Source of the DNA: Byssochlamys sp. IMV 00236
Taxonomy: Eukaryota > Ascomycota > Eurotiomycetes > Eurotiales > Thermoascaceae
DNA length: 21,090 nucleotides
Direction of reading: 5' to 3'
Assembly (NCBI GenBank): GCA_001931875.2
Contig: MSJH02000218.1
Span: forward strand, 1 to 21,090
Both the position numbers and the translations under genes were made by a program. Of this stretch, positions 1-9,791 are shown one piece after another. Numbering within the stretch: the first letter of the stretch is position 1; every line of letters starts with the position of its first letter. The notes below the pieces were generated by a model. It had not been told where the DNA came from. It was given only the letters and a program-made list of their open reading frames with translations, and did no database searches.

Positions 1-40
1 GGGGATATTTATACTATTTGGATAAGTAAATATGCAATAT

Positions 41-120
41 AAAATAAATGATAAATGATAAATAATAAATAATAAAATAATAAATGATAAATGATAAATT
101 CATAAATCATAAATCATAAA
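41..120. repeat. AT-rich degenerate tandem repeat
   Basis: Low-complexity stretch built from variants of a 7-bp unit resembling AAATGAT / AATAAAT, repeated about ten times with drift. It contains no open frame and lies about 180 bp from the 3' end of the tRNA-Arg gene. The rest of 1-300 is AT-rich and I see no gene in it. Confidence 0.7.
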
Positions 121-287
121 AACTTGCATAAGACATGCAGAGTACAAGATACCAAAAAGGGTATCAATATCACTTGATATAGTGTAATTTTGTTGAATTG
201 GTTCGCTACATTACAATATTTGCCACCAATGCATATGTCAAAAGAGAGAGCTCTGTGGTTCAAATTAAACTCCAACAGAAGGAATCC

Positions 288-292
288 AAAAA
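288..292 (-). terminator. Pol III T-run terminator of tRNA-Arg
   Basis: Five consecutive T on the minus strand, 8 nt after the mature 3' end of tRNA-Arg, matching the oligo-T stop used by RNA polymerase III. Confidence 0.75.
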
Positions 293-300
293 GAAATGTG

Positions 301-373
301 TGAGGCTACCAGGGGTCGAACCTGGAATCTCCTGATTCGTAGTCAGACGCCTTATCCATTGGGCCATAGCCCC
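301..373 (-). tRNA. tRNA-Arg (anticodon ACG)
   Basis: A complete 73-nt cloverleaf folds on the minus strand. The acceptor stem pairs GGGGCTA with TAGCCTC (one G-U pair) and the discriminator is A. The anticodon stem TCTGA/TCAGG closes a seven-base loop CTACGAA with anticodon ACG at positions 34-36, decoding CGU as Arg (CGC and CGA too if A34 becomes inosine). The T arm is CCAGG-TTCGACC-CCTGG and the variable loop is five bases. There is no intron in the anticodon loop. A T5 run on the minus strand (292-288) a few bases past the 3' end is a fitting RNA polymerase III terminator. A CACGTG lies 50 nt upstream of the mature 5' end. Confidence 0.96.
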
Positions 374-422
374 TCACTTATTTTTATTGATTGAAAATAT
401 TAATTTATTTATAAATTTTAAT

Positions 423-428
423 CACGTG
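423..428. promoter_or_regulatory. CACGTG palindrome upstream of tRNA-Arg
   Basis: An E-box type hexamer whose gene-proximal base is exactly 50 nt upstream of the tRNA-Arg 5' end (373). Read toward the gene it is CACGTGAT, followed by a TATAAAT-like AT stretch at about 33-39 nt upstream. The same hexamer with the same AT extension sits at the same distance from tRNA-Glu. CACGTG is the core bound by bHLH factors such as Cbf1/USF; any such binding here is inference. Confidence 0.5.
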
Positions 429-926
429 TATGTTATATGATTGGTTGGAAATAGTTTTCTCCATGTCATGTGACATTTGTTAATTTCAGAACAAGTTGTA
501 AGGCATGATGAACTTTTAACTATTCAAAATTGTTTTTGAATGAAAATCATATTGCTACATATTGTTAAAGTTACCTTCTCTGAATAACTATTCAGGGACT
601 TAGTATGGTATATAAAGCGTTGCTCAGACAATAAGCCATAAACATTCATCTGAAGGAGCTTACAAGTCATTTTGATTGCCAAAGCTTGTAAAGTTTCAAT
701 CATTAAGGATTATTAAAAATACTTTCTCTCTTCTTTTTTCAATAAAAGAAAAGTAGAGACCTACTACTTTTACAACGGGAACAACACAAACATCGCAAAG
801 TCAACAGAAAATATGATTTTGAATTATTTCCATGTTTCTTAAAAAAAGAATCACAGTAATATGAAACATTGTGTATGGATGGTTTTTAACATATATGTAA
901 CTGCAAAGCTGTTGATACTTTTTTAG

Positions 927-932
927 TTTATT
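927..932 (-). promoter_or_regulatory. Candidate polyadenylation signal of the CHD gene
   Basis: AATAAA on the minus strand, 87 nt after the CHD stop codon, in a T/A-rich 3' flank. It is the best match to the canonical poly(A) signal downstream of that gene. Cleavage position is not visible from sequence. Confidence 0.4.
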
Positions 933-1018
933 TTCATGTTGTATTAAAAGAATATATAAATATCCACTGGGCCATATTGTACGTAATGAAAGAGATGTAG
1001 GGATTGAACATACAGTTT

Positions 1019-4000
1019 TTAATAATGGCGTAAATGAGGGGGTATTCCCATGTGGGTGTTGCCATAATGGTGCACGATTTCTTCATCAGAAGAAGCAATC
1101 TCACCTTCTTCCATTTCGTCGTCTTCATCATTTACCGTATTAGAGGTGCTGGTGGTGGTTGACGATGAAGCATCCATATGCGTAGACGGTCTAGAGAGTG
1201 TCATGTTTGTGTAGTATCTGTTATTGTTATATGAAGGTAATGAGTATTGATTGTATCTGTACGCCTGTTGTTGAGATTTTAAAGGTTTAGTAAGAGGACG
1301 TGATTGTTGTGGTGGTTGATCATAGCGTGGTCGTTTTGTTGCCACATATTGTTCCGTATCCTCAGTATCTTCTCCTTCTTCCTCTTCTTCTTCTTCATCT
1401 GAATCAGTTTCTACATCACTCAAAGGCTTTCTTCCTGCCAAAAATGCGGCTCGTGCTGCTGCCATTTCTGGAGTTTCTTGCATGTAGCTGGGATTCATAT
1501 AAATAGATGGTGATGGATGACTTGATGAAGCAGCGGCTGCAGGAGTTACTGCATCGTTCATCGCCGCTGCAGGTGCGTTACTGCTAGTTGTGCTAGGAAT
1601 CGCGCTTTCCTCAGGAGATTTCCGCTTTCGATTACGTGATGCTGCTGGTCTCTTTGGTGGAGGTCTTGGTCTAAGAATAAGCTCACAAAGTGCCTCAATA
1701 CGTCTTGCGATTACTAAATCCTTTGGCCAAGTAATGCGTGTCAATATCTCTGCAGTTGTCTCTGGGTTCGATTCCGCTGCGTCTTTGTTTTCATTATATT
1801 GCTGCACAATCTTATGAAATGGTAATTCAGGGTCGCTAATCATGAGATCATGTCGTCCGATACCATGCTTACAGATACCCTGTAATAATGCTTTATCATG
1901 TAAGGGCACCTCCCACCATCTAGCTTTGTATTAATAAAAGTAAATTTAAGAATAAGGGGCTACTTACGTTGGCAGGCCTGAAGTCTTTCTTGCCCTTAGC
2001 AAAGCTTCATCCAAGTCAGGAGCTACAATAACATGCTCACGAATTCGCTTCATTTGATCAACACGTTTTAAGGCTCTTCTTGCTTTATCATAAGGAATGG
2101 TTTCAACCAGCTGATCTGTTTCCTCTGCACCTGTAGTTGCAGGCTCTTCACTTGACTCTCGACTTTGCTGTTCATCATCTTCTGTTGACGAAGGCTTTTG
2201 TTGTCTTTTCATAATCTCCTTGCACGCACTAATGAACTTGTAATAATACACATCTAACGCAGCATCCGTCTTTTTGTCTAATCCAGATAATTCTCTAAAT
2301 CGATCCCAGCGAATATTAGGATCGCCATGAACTGTTTCAACACCAAAGGATAGAATGGTTCGTAAAAAGTCACTTCTGCTCTTCTTTTGCCATCGATTGG
2401 ATGAATCGCCTCGTTGACGAGTTGATCGGCCATTCCCAGCAGTGGGGCCGCCTCTGCGCTTCTTGTTCTCAACACCTTGCTCTCGTAAAAAGGCTGCAAT
2501 GATACGACGAAGACGCATACCAATGTCTGCTTTGGAGGGCCACACATAGACAGTGGCATCTTCTGAGCTGATGTCAGATACATCATCCTGCTGTTGTTTC
2601 TCGGCTCCTGCGTCATCATCATCTTCTTGAAGCGTTCCAGCTTTACTGTCATCGTATCTTTTTCCATAAAAGCAAAACTCCTTGTCTTTACGCATTGTTA
2701 GATACTGTTGATAACCATGTTTACATATGCCTAATAGTAGATCACGGTCTTCTGCTTCTCCCCACCAGTCACAAGGCAAAGATCCGCTCACTTTTGGAAT
2801 CGGTAGCTGTTTAGCCTCTTCCCAACCCTTTGGTACAATCCTGTCCCGAACCATGTGAAGCATTTGGATTCTTAGCAAGAAGTTACGACCCTTTCTTTCA
2901 ATATGTTCAATGTATTCAGGAGGTGCCTGAATCAAGAACGACCTAAATTCAGCAATCTGCTTCTTGGTAGCGCCTTTATAAGGAACCGTATGATCACCGC
3001 GTATTTCATCCTCTGCATCATTTTCCAAAATCATTTCGATATCCTCAACCAACTTTTTATCTTCTTCACTGTTGCCTTCAATTTGAGGTAGCACCTTGCG
3101 CATCAATGAACGCGTAGCAGCCTTCAGATCTTTTTCAGAGCGACGAGGAAAATGAGCCTGCATCTGCTTCCATGGTCCATAGCCATAGATCATCAACTTG
3201 CGTTCGTACTTTGTCTTTTCAGATAGCGTCCAAGGGCGAATAGTATCACGTTTTCTTGATTTTTCACTCTCATCTTCATACGCGTCAGAGTCATCAGCAT
3301 TGTCATTATCCGAGTAGGCATCATCCTGTCGTGCACCGAATCGTTGTACTTGTCTACGCTTTCGTGGTTCGTAGACAATTAAATCATTTTCATCTTGAAC
3401 CTCTGTCACGTCCAGATTAGCCTTGGCAGCCCACTTCTCCCAAAAGTCAGGGTCGTCCAGTTCAACATCTTGGCCTTCGGCAGATGAAGAAAAGGTTGCT
3501 TTCGAAAAAATGGATCCCTTCTCATTACCTTCGTGGCGAATCACCGTCGTGCGTCTCTCGAGGATTTGATCAATATCCTCTTCACAGAATTGTGCACTTT
3601 CTTCATCATCCATCACTGCACCATAGGCACCCTTCTTTAACAAATCTTCAATTTCTTTTTTGCTAAGTTCGTTCTTGGATACAGAAGAAGTGGCAGCGAC
3701 TTCTTCATCCTTGGAGGAATTCATTCTTTGCATGACAGCCTTATCTAATCCAAGCTTCATGCCTGCGCGGTCAAACATATCTTTCTCATAGGTGTTTCTA
3801 CAGATCAGGCGGTATACTTGGACAGGCTTTGTTTGGCCAATACGATGACAGCGTGCTTGTGCTTGTAAGTCGTTTTGAGGATTCCAGTCACTGTCAAATA
3901 TGATACAAGTGTCTGCAGCCTATGGAAAAGAGTTGATATTAGGTCATTTTTTTTTTTGGAAGGTTCTTTAACTTACCGTCAAGTTAATACCAACACCACC

Positions 4001-6658
4001 AGCTCTTGTACATAACAAGAATACGAAAGATTCGGTAATAGGCAAAGTTGAGAATCTATCAATAGAAGCTTGTCTTTGTTCACTTGGAATACTTCCATCA
4101 ATGCGTTCATGAGGATACTGTCTTCCTCTGAGGTAATCAGATAAAATGTCTAAGCAGCTATGACAGAAGAAAAATGTCAGCTTTACCATTAAAATCATAA
4201 TTTCCTTACCTTGTGAATTGAGAGAAAATCAACACTTTGTGATTTCCCTCAAACAATTTACGTAATAGCTTATCAATCAACACCAGTTTTCCCGAAGATT
4301 GGACCAAGCAATTAAATTGATCAAAAGGAGTCACTGCACCAGAATCTTTTATGATGACTTCTTCAGCGCCTTCTAATAAATAAGGATGGATACAGCACTT
4401 TCGAAGTTGCATCATGATGTTTCGTAGTTGTGGCATTTCCTTATTAGCTACAAAACAATAAGTCTACATCTATTTCAAAACATGCCTGTGCGTCCTTACA
4501 TTTTGTTCCTTTCTTTAAGAAACTAAAGTTCTTTTCCAATATAGCGCGATACCATTTCTTTTGAGGGTTTGTCAATTCAACTTCAATCACCGTTTCTTCT
4601 TTTACGGGAATTGTCTTTTCAACGTCTTCCTTGAAACGTCTGAGCATAATTGGCTTTAACAGTGCCTGGAGCTTTTCGACTTCAGCAGCGGTCTGTAGTT
4701 TACCATACTCTGCAAAGAAAGCGCGTTCGTCATTGAATATTTCTGGCTGCATAAAGTTGAGCAAACTGTAGAGTTCATCCAGATTGTTTTGAAGTGGCGT
4801 GCCTGTCAGCAGTATTTTATGTTCAATATAAAACGTCTTTAGGACTTCTCCTACTTTTGATTGCTTGTTCTTTAATCTGTGAGCTTCGTCAAACACAGCA
4901 CATTTCCACGGAATGTCTTTGAGATGAGCAGCGCCTGCAGATGCCTATCAAATGCTGTTTTAATTATGTTGTATGGATGATTAAATAGACATACCATCTC
5001 ATAAGTTGTAATAAGAACATCAAACTTGTATCTATCGGGTATAGGTTTGCTTTGGATGTCCTTGAAATAGAATTCGGTCTCCACCAACAGGTTTCGAGAT
5101 AGGGTATTCCCGCGATAATCAATGACATTTAAGTCAGTCCATGCCTTAAACGCCCTTTCCCAGTGAGGCACAGCTAAAAGAAATGTGTTAATTTTTCCCT
5201 TTCTTAGGGCTTGATTTCATAACTTACTTGATAAAGGCGCAATGATCAAGAATGGGCCTCTCACATTCAACTGATAATAAAGATCATTCAAGAAAGCAAC
5301 TGATTGAACCGTTTTGCCGAGACCCATTTCATCTGCCAGTATGCAAGAACGGTAGTTGTAGTAGCAGAATCTCAACCAATTCAAGCCTTCTAATTGATAT
5401 GGACGCAGTTCATTGCCAAACTTGTATTTTATGCTTGTTTCGTATTTTACAAATTGAGTATAATCAGGACGTCTAGGTGGATTAGATGCTTTTTCTGGAG
5501 GTATCACTCGATTGCGTTGATATTCATATATTTTGTTTTCATCCATCTTTATTTTGTAAGTCTTTAGTTATTCTTTATTTTTCATTTTACCTTTTGTACA
5601 TCGTCTTCACTTTCCCATGTCGATGCATCATAAAACAATCCTTTCCATTTGACAAGATAATAGATCTTGGGTTCACCCGTGACGGCATCTCTCAATTCAC
5701 CCTCATCAATAATACGATCAATCTTTAGATGCTCCGAAAAATCTTCCCCCCTTTGTCCATCTTGGTGCCACTTTGTCAAAAACTTCTTTACTCGATGTTT
5801 ACCCAAATGCTCTCTTTCGATCTTTTCTTTGGGGACCCATTCTGCATGATGATAACTAGAAAACTATAGGTTTTTTTTTAATAATGCATATAATCATCCC
5901 CCCTGAATGCATACCTTATATTTCACCAATAGTTCAGGCTGGTGCGTAGTTTCATTCATTCTGTAGTCCAAAATCTTTTCAAACGTCCTTGTTCCCATTG
6001 GAATCATCACTGTAGGGGTTTCTGTGGCTTGTTTATTGGCCGATTTAGTCGATGGTGAATCGTAATCACTATCTTCGTCTTCTTCGTCATCTTGCTGCAT
6101 GATTTCTTCCATATCTTCGTCTTCTGAATCTTCTTCATACTTGATCGATTTCTTTTTTCTATGGCTTGCTCTTTTAGAAGAAGAAGAACTGGCAGTAGTA
6201 GTAGTAGTCATGGGCGCTGCTGGTTGTTGTAAAAACATGATTTGTTGTTGTTGTTGTTGTTGACGATAATATTGCTGTTGTTGCTGTTGTTGTTGTTGAT
6301 GCTTTTGTTGAAGTAATAACAGTTCCTGTTGCTTTCTTTGTTCTATCAAATACTGTCGATAGTATGGATCCATTCTTTGATTGTATTGTTGCTGTCCTTG
6401 AATTGAATATGCCGTAGCAGCAGGATTAGTATTCAACAAATCAATGAATCCTCCTTGTTGAGACATAAAATGAGTTGGATATTGTGGGCTGTTATCAAAA
6501 TATCCATTGTCTGTACCAAGTTGTGTATTAATGTATAATGACGCAGCGATATCGTTACTATTATTATAATTTCCACTACTGGTGTTATTGTTATTGCTCA
6601 AGAAGCTGTTGAGCAATTCTTCTTGTTGAAAGTAAGAATCTTGTTGTCGCTGTGTCAT
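1019..6658 (-). CDS. CHD-family ATP-dependent chromatin remodeler, CHD6-9/Kismet type
   Basis: Nuclear SNF2 ATPase that would slide or evict nucleosomes. Exons: 6658-5915, 5863-5591, 5546-5228, 5173-4995, 4944-4500, 4447-4210, 4157-3977, 3919-1968, 1919-1019; 1743 aa. The start is the first ATG after an in-frame TAA. In order: Gln-rich tail with runs of nine and seven Q; acidic patch; chromodomains at about 222-275 and 293-337; ATPase with DEMGLGKT (411-418), DEAH (524-527), [10 protein letters not shown]; helicase C domain ending QARCHRIGQ (814-822); [15 protein letters not shown] (about 879) and [14 protein letters not shown]-like YGYGPW; two WW-plus-KHG modules ([20 protein letters not shown] near 1178, [20 protein letters not shown] near 1445), then [10 protein letters not shown]. 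The segments after the ATPase are the diagnostic ones: they match animal CHD6-9 in order, unlike Chd1 or Mi-2. No BRK or PHD domain is seen. The tail is acidic and low complexity. No symbol is given because orthology to one of CHD6-9 cannot be set. Confidence 0.93.
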
Positions 6659-6967
6659 CAAGAGAGCAATCTGACTTTATGAATGTGCGTACTTAAGATG
6701 ATGTCTTTCTCTTTTTTTTTTTTTCTTCTTTTATTTATAAACGCACGCAGACACAAACGCACACACACAGGGGAGAAAGAAAAAAAAAAAGAAAGAAGGA
6801 AAGAAAAAAGAAAATAAAAAAAAGGAACAAAAAATAAAACAAAAAAATCACTTTTTTTATATATATATAAAATACATTTTGTACGTGTGTGTGAGAGAGA
6901 GAGACGAGACAGTGAGTGAGTGGGTGTGTGAGTGGGTGTGTGTTTATGTATTTGAAATGGGTGTAAA
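6659..6967. other. Short CHD promoter / VMA1 3' flank, low complexity
   Basis: 309 bp separate the VMA1 stop from the CHD start, both on the minus strand. Read on that strand it is GT/CA-rich, then C/T- and T-rich with long T runs and a TATATATA block near 6860. It must hold the VMA1 3' UTR and the CHD promoter. Frames crossing it are homopolymer artefacts and encode nothing recognisable. Confidence 0.6.
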
Positions 6968-9237
6968 TTAAGCTTCGAGGTCACTGAATTTGGTTTCAAT
7001 TTCCTTATAAAGAGCGGTATACTTTTCAACCAAGACGCTTTCACCTTCTGCAGGGTCTTCAAACTTCATTGAGGATAACTTGTACAAGATATCACCCATG
7101 GAGTCACGAATTTTGGCCCAAGTGATTTGGTTGTTTGAAGCTTCAACTGCATGAGTAGCACGTTCATAAAAACCAATCATGTTACGAAGCATCCAAGTCG
7201 TCTTGAAGAAGGGACAATAACGATCATAGTTACTATAACCGTTTTGCTGAAGGAAGTCATCCTTGATGATCTGAGCAATTTCCAACGTAATCTTGTCGGT
7301 TTCATTAAGACCAGACTTGCCAACCAATTGTACAATTTCAGAGAGATTTTCTTCCATTTGAAGAATTTCCTTACACTTGTCACGAAGACTGATGTATTCA
7401 GGGTCATGCTTTTCATAATAAGGTTCCAAGACCTTGATGTACTTGGAATAAGACAAGTTCCAGTTGACAGATGGGAAGTGCTTACGTTGAGCCAATTTTT
7501 TATCAAGACCCCAAAAGACTTGGACAATACCAAGAGTGGAGGCTGTGACAGGATCAGAAAAGTCACCACCAGGAGGAGAAACAGCACCGACAACGGTGAC
7601 ACTGCCCTCACGAGAAGGATTACCAAGACAAGTGGCACGACCGGCACGTTCATAAAAGGAGGCAAGACGAGCACCAAGGTAAGCAGGGTAACCGGAATCG
7701 GCAGGCATTTCTGCTAAACGACCAGAAATTTCACGAAGAGCTTCGGCCCAACGAGAGGTAGAATCAGCCATCATGGCAACATTCTTACCCATGTCACGGA
7801 AGTATTCAGAAAGGGTAATACCGGTATAAATGGAAGCTTCACGAGCAGCGACAGGCATGTTGGAGGTATTGGCAACCAAGGTGGTACGCTTCATGATAGA
7901 TTCTTTACGGCCTTCCACTTCGATGGAAAGTTCAGGGAAATCCATGAGTACTTCAGCCATTTCATTACCTCTTTCACCACTATACAAAGAATTAGACAGG
8001 TCATTTGTGTATATATGTATTATTTACCATCCAACGTAGATGATAATGTCTGAATTGGAGTATTTAGACAGAGATTGAGAAATGACAGTCTTGCCACAGC
8101 CAAAGGCACCAGGAATGGCAGTTGTACCGCCTTGGACACATGGGAATAAGGCATCCAAAACACGTTGACCGGTTAACAAGGGATGGTTGGCCGTTAACTT
8201 TTCAGCAACAGGACGAGGTGAACGGACAGGCCAGAGTTGTCTCATGGTATGCTTTGTGGTCTCTCCTTCAAATTCAGTTTCAAGAACGACATCGTCTACA
8301 GTGTATTGTCCCTTGGGAGCAATATAAGTGATCGTACCGCGAGATTTAGGAGGCAACATGATGTTGTGAATAGAGACAAGAGAGTTTTCATAGACTCTAC
8401 CATAGATATCACCACCTGTAATATGGTCACCGACCTATATATTTTTTAGTCATGTAAACAGTCTCTTTCTTATTTTGCATACTTGAAAGTTAAGAGGTTC
8501 AAAGTCCCAACCAAAGGATTTATCAAGGGCAGGAGTAGAGATACCACGGGGAATATAAATACTTTGGGAAACTTCATGAATAGCCTTTTAATAAAGAGAG
8601 AGGTAAGCATTTACATATTTGTTTACTATTATTATTGTTTTACCTTGAGCGGTCGCTGAATACCATCATAAATGTTTGACATAAGGCCTATGGGATGATC
8701 ATCAGTATATATACTAAATAGATGCAATAAAGTACGTTACCAGGACCGAGTTCGACAGATAAAGGCTTACCGGATCTCAAGACGGGATCACCTACGGTCA
8801 AACCACCTTTTTTGGAAATGTGTTAGTTTATATTCTGAAACACCATTATTTCTCTTACCAGTTTCTTCGTAAACTTGAATCGTTGCTTTATCTCCATCAA
8901 TACGGATGACTTCACCAACCAGTTCAGTGTGTCCGACACGAACCTATGAAAAAGATAAGAAAGAGAGAAAGAAATGGAAGAGAGGACATTACCAATTCAT
9001 ACATGGCTGAACCATGCATATTCTCCGCAACAACAACTGTTACAAGTTTAGAGATGAGCTCATTTGTAATATAACAATTTTACCTGGTCCAGAAACAGAA
9101 AAGATGGAACCAAAGTCTGATTCGCGTTCGTGGTCTCTAATTCTGGGCAAGTCTCTTTCTGCGTTTTCAAGTGCTCCAGCCTACATATGCGAGGTTAATA
9201 CGTTGACAGTAACAAGAGCAAGAGATGTCAATACCAT
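6968..9237 (-). CDS. VMA1: V-type proton ATPase catalytic subunit A
   Basis: ATP-hydrolysing subunit of the V1 sector, driving proton pumping into vacuoles and endomembranes. Exons: 9237-9235, 9180-9084, 9036-8993, 8943-8859, 8806-8741, 8687-8644, 8584-8483, 8434-8028, 7979-6968; 619 aa, close to the usual length of about 617 without an intein. The first exon codes only the start Met, with an in-frame TAG just upstream; the protein then reads [18 protein letters not shown]. Visible landmarks: [51 protein letters not shown]-loop GAFGCGKT (256-263), [18 protein letters not shown] (283-300), [20 protein letters not shown]. There is no intein; instead a 48-bp intron (7980-8027) splits the Cys283 codon, the residue at the yeast intein insertion point. 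It lies divergent to CDC34 and in tandem with the CHD gene. Identification is secure. Confidence 0.97.
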
Positions 9238-9791
9238 TTGCTATTATGTATAAAAAAAATATATATAAAAAAAGGAGTAAGAAAACTGTTTCGTCTGTCC
9301 TTTTTTTTTTTTTTATCAAAGTGGGCTTTTCTCATCAAGCGGAGGATGTGACGAATTGAAAGGCAGCATCGGTACGTCACCGGTTTCACAACTATGTATG
9401 TGTAAAGAACAAACTGTACTGCGTAAAGTAAAAGAAAAAGTAAAAGAATGAACATGTAAAAAATTACATCCTCTCCCTTCTTTTTTTCTTTTTGTTGGTT
9501 ATCTAGCAACTCTTATACAATCAAGATGTGTATAATAGATGAAGCATATATAGTCATATAACTCAGATAATGCAATACTATACATGATATTTACCATTCA
9601 AAACAAACCTTTCATTATGCACACTCTCTCCCCTTCTTCCCCTCTCTTTCTCTCTCTCCTTTATTTGTAATGATGACAGTTTCCATAAATAGTCACGTGT
9701 GCAATGCGTTGATTGGAGTATCCAACAATAACCAAACAGCATTTTTTATTTCTTCTTTTTTCTTTTTTCTCCCTTTATATTTTTCTTAAAC
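9238..9791. promoter_or_regulatory. Divergent promoter region between VMA1 and CDC34
   Basis: 554 bp separating two outward-facing start codons, so it should contain both promoters. Visible elements are a CT-rich block (about 9621-9660), a CACGTG at 9694-9699 that is 98 bp before the CDC34 ATG, and a T/C-rich, TATATTTT-containing run just before that ATG. On the VMA1 side the last 50 bp are A/T with TATATATA. No gene was found inside; the open frame at 9228-9509 is AT-rich noise. Confidence 0.55.

Larger units (their letters stand above)
374..1018. other. Intergenic region without a supported gene
   Basis: 645 bp between tRNA-Arg and the 3' end of the CHD gene. It holds the tRNA-proximal CACGTG, a spaced inverted repeat ATGTCA-TG-TGACAT near 462-475, a short hairpin with 7-bp arms (580-595, CTGAATA-AC-TATTCAG) and a TATA-like TATATAAAG near 609. 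No open frame of any length or family resemblance was seen. A minus-strand AATAAA (932-927) is a plausible polyadenylation signal for the CHD gene. Confidence 0.6.

Noticed and set aside
41..120. A possible CRISPR-like or telomere-like array at the left end.
   Set aside because: The repeats are short, degenerate and directly adjacent without unique spacers, and the sequence is not a telomeric G-rich repeat.
1765..1775. GGTTCGATTCC, a perfect tRNA B-box, on the plus strand.
   Set aside because: It lies inside the last CHD exon, where the minus strand encodes a conserved frame. No acceptor or anticodon stem folds around it, so it is chance.
2278..2667. 129-codon open frame on the minus strand.
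   Set aside because: It overlaps the long CHD exon in another frame and resembles nothing; it is a shadow of the coding sequence.
4448..4500. A GC donor (CAG followed by GCATGT) for the fifth CHD intron.
   Set aside because: The donor GTAAGG at 4499 fits the consensus better and keeps the frame into [13 protein letters not shown], so a GC intron is not needed here.
6658..7062. 134-codon minus-strand frame between VMA1 and the CHD gene, rich in Phe, Ser and Lys.
   Set aside because: It is made of homopolymer and dinucleotide tracts and overlaps the VMA1 end; no protein-like composition.
7151..7717. Long plus-strand frame of 188 codons opposite VMA1, with another minus-strand frame at 7177-7677.
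   Set aside because: Both lie on the conserved final VMA1 exon and arise from its codon bias; neither has a recognisable domain.
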